Assembly: GCA_010093605.1 (NCBI GenBank)
Contig: MU004191.1
Location: 47,112-111,111, forward strand
Origin: Lophium mytilinum
Lineage: Eukaryota > Ascomycota > Dothideomycetes > Mytilinidiales > Mytilinidiaceae
Direction: 5' to 3'
DNA length: 64,000 nucleotides
A program made the position numbers and the translations under genes. Below are positions 62,715 to 64,000 of this stretch, piece by piece; positions within the stretch are counted from its first letter, which is position 1, and every line of letters starts with the position of its first letter. The notes below the pieces were generated by a model. It saw only the letters and a program-made list of their open reading frames with translations. It was not told where the DNA came from and ran no database searches.

Positions 62715-64000
62715 ATGGCTTTCGAAAACCTGCAGCCCCTGGCGTATGGCATTTCTATAACGCTTTTCATACTGGGGACCGCGTCCATATTCCTGCGCCT
62801 CTATACGCGAGGCTTCATCCTGAAAACGTTTGGCTGGGATGATGTAATGGCTGTATTTTTGCTGGTATGCACAAGCTAGAGATGATCGCACACTTTCCCT
62901 GGCTGACATCTTGGTTGCAGCTGGTCAACACCGGCCAGCAAGTAATTCTCTTCATGTTCCTTCATCACGGCTGCGGCATGTAAGTCTAAAATCACCGCTC
63001 AGGTAGCTGGTGGCGTACTGACCTGGAAAGACACAAGCAGTTCCTCAATGCGGCGCAACTCCAGCAGATTACCAAGGTAATAGCCGTCTGCGTCCCGACC
63101 GTTTTCCACGACCTAACCGGGAACAGTGGCTCTTCGTAGAAGAAGTCTATTACTATTTCACGCACTGGGTCATCAAACAAGCCTTCCTACTCTTCTACCT
63201 TCGCCTGTCGCAGCGACCGAATTTCCAGCGAATGGTTTGGGTGACTATGGCCCTTAACACTGCCTTCTTGGTCATCAATTGGTAAAAGAGACTGCAGAAC
63301 TACCTCCTACAAGCATGATTACTGACGTGTACAGGCTTCTCGCGTTCTTGCAATGCACCCCATTCGACGCAATCTTCCACCCGGAGAACCACCCAGAGGC
63401 CCATTGCATGAACTCGCTCGTTCTCCTCATTATCCCATCCATCCTGGTACGATTCCCGCCTCCATCCCGCTCTATGTCTCAATGGGTCCCTCCCGCTTCT
63501 CAAAGCCATCAAAAGGGAACCCCTACTAACTCGGTCCGCGCAGAACATCATAACCGATGTGATCATCCTCGTCCTCCCCATACCCACCGTCTGGTCGCTG
63601 CAGATGTCGACACGGCGCAAGATCGGTGTCCTGGCCGTCATCGGCTTCGGCGGCGCCGCTGTCCTCATCTCCGGCTGCCGCATCATCATCCTCTATCAGC
63701 TCCACGTCTCCCCCGACACCCCCTACATCCTCGGCAAAATGGTCATCATCGCGGCGCTGGAGGTCGAGTTTGCCATCATGGCCGTTAACCTGCCAAGCGT
63801 CAAGGCGTTATGGAACAAGATGGTTGGTGGAGGGAGCTCGGCAGGGAGCGGCGCTGTGGGCTACTCCAGTGGGAACCGGAGCAAGGGCTACAAGCTATCG
63901 AGCTTTGAGCCCGGGAGCAGGACCGGGGGAGGGTCGAAGCTGGGCAAGTCGAGGGGGAGCTTCACCATTAGCAAACTGGATCGGGGCAGCGAGAGCGAGG
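62715..64000 (+). CDS. SAT4/rhodopsin-like integral membrane protein (partial, cut by right edge)
   Basis: Exons 62715-62864, 62921-62979, 63031-63076, 63127-63281, 63335-63446 and 63544 onward; introns 50-97 nt, all phase-correct. The protein begins MAFENLQPLAYGISITLFIL and runs through seven-helix-type segments with the family hallmarks: GTASIFLRLYTRGFILKTFG then WDDVMA, HKQFLNAAQLQQITKW, the LFVEEVYYYF helix, LRLSQRPNFQRM, LNTAFLVINWLLAFLQCTPF, NIITDVIILVLPIPTVWSLQ and a ISGCRIIILY helix. The C-terminal tail is Gly/Ser-rich and still open at the window end. Members include PTH11-like receptors and uncharacterised fungal membrane proteins. No N-terminal CFEM domain is visible. Confidence 0.88.

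Overview
This window looks like nuclear DNA of a filamentous ascomycete (Pezizomycotina). The evidence is dense genes with short GT-AG introns (mostly 48-70 nt) and typical filamentous-fungal families: a C2H2+Zn2Cys6 transcription factor, a class II hydrophobin, small cysteine-rich secreted proteins, an Hst2-type sirtuin, a fungal P450, a SAT4/PTH11-type rhodopsin-like membrane protein, and F-box and BTB families. The left 6.1 kb is an AT-rich block almost devoid of CA/TG dinucleotides, the mark of repeat-induced point mutation (RIP). The genus cannot be told from the sequence alone.

Layout. 1-6100: RIP-destroyed transposons, including a Ty3/Gypsy reverse-transcriptase relic on the minus strand running off the left edge and a second unidentified relic on the plus strand. 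6343-6438: a 12-bp minisatellite at the boundary. 6.5-21.4 kb: F-box protein, two GPI-anchor-like surface proteins, a DUF3445 membrane-anchored enzyme, a 2EXR/F-box-like protein, a PGAP4-like glycosyltransferase and two orphan genes. 22.5-27.3 kb: four BTB/POZ paralogues with C-terminal zinc ribbons; two are damaged (a premature stop in one, a frameshift in another) and intron content differs between copies. 28.2-33.0 kb: a zinc-finger transcription factor with a one-base frameshift next to an intact DHA2-type MFS transporter. 33.7-38.8 kb: an unknown basic protein, a divergent protein kinase, an acetolactate-decarboxylase-like protein that lacks the zinc-ligand histidines, and a small secreted protein. 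40.1-44.5 kb: a tandem pair of F-box paralogues. 45.5-51.4 kb: sirtuin, secreted APP1-type phosphatase-like protein, single-pass membrane protein. 52.3-58.5 kb: a gene-poor stretch holding a small secreted CYTCC protein, a class II hydrophobin and a 249-bp MITE with 39-bp terminal inverted repeats. 58.5-64 kb: a seven-exon P450 with a 16-nt microexon and a partial SAT4-family gene cut by the right edge.

Themes. Ubiquitin-ligase adaptor families (F-box, BTB) are over-represented (three F-box genes, one F-box-like gene, four BTB genes). Secreted and surface proteins are common (two GPI-type proteins, two small cysteine-rich proteins, one hydrophobin, one secreted APP1-like protein), and a PGAP4-like enzyme that could modify GPI anchors sits among them. 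No biosynthetic gene cluster with a backbone enzyme, no CRISPR array and no convincing tRNA were seen. All exon models were deduced by eye from splice consensus and frame continuity.
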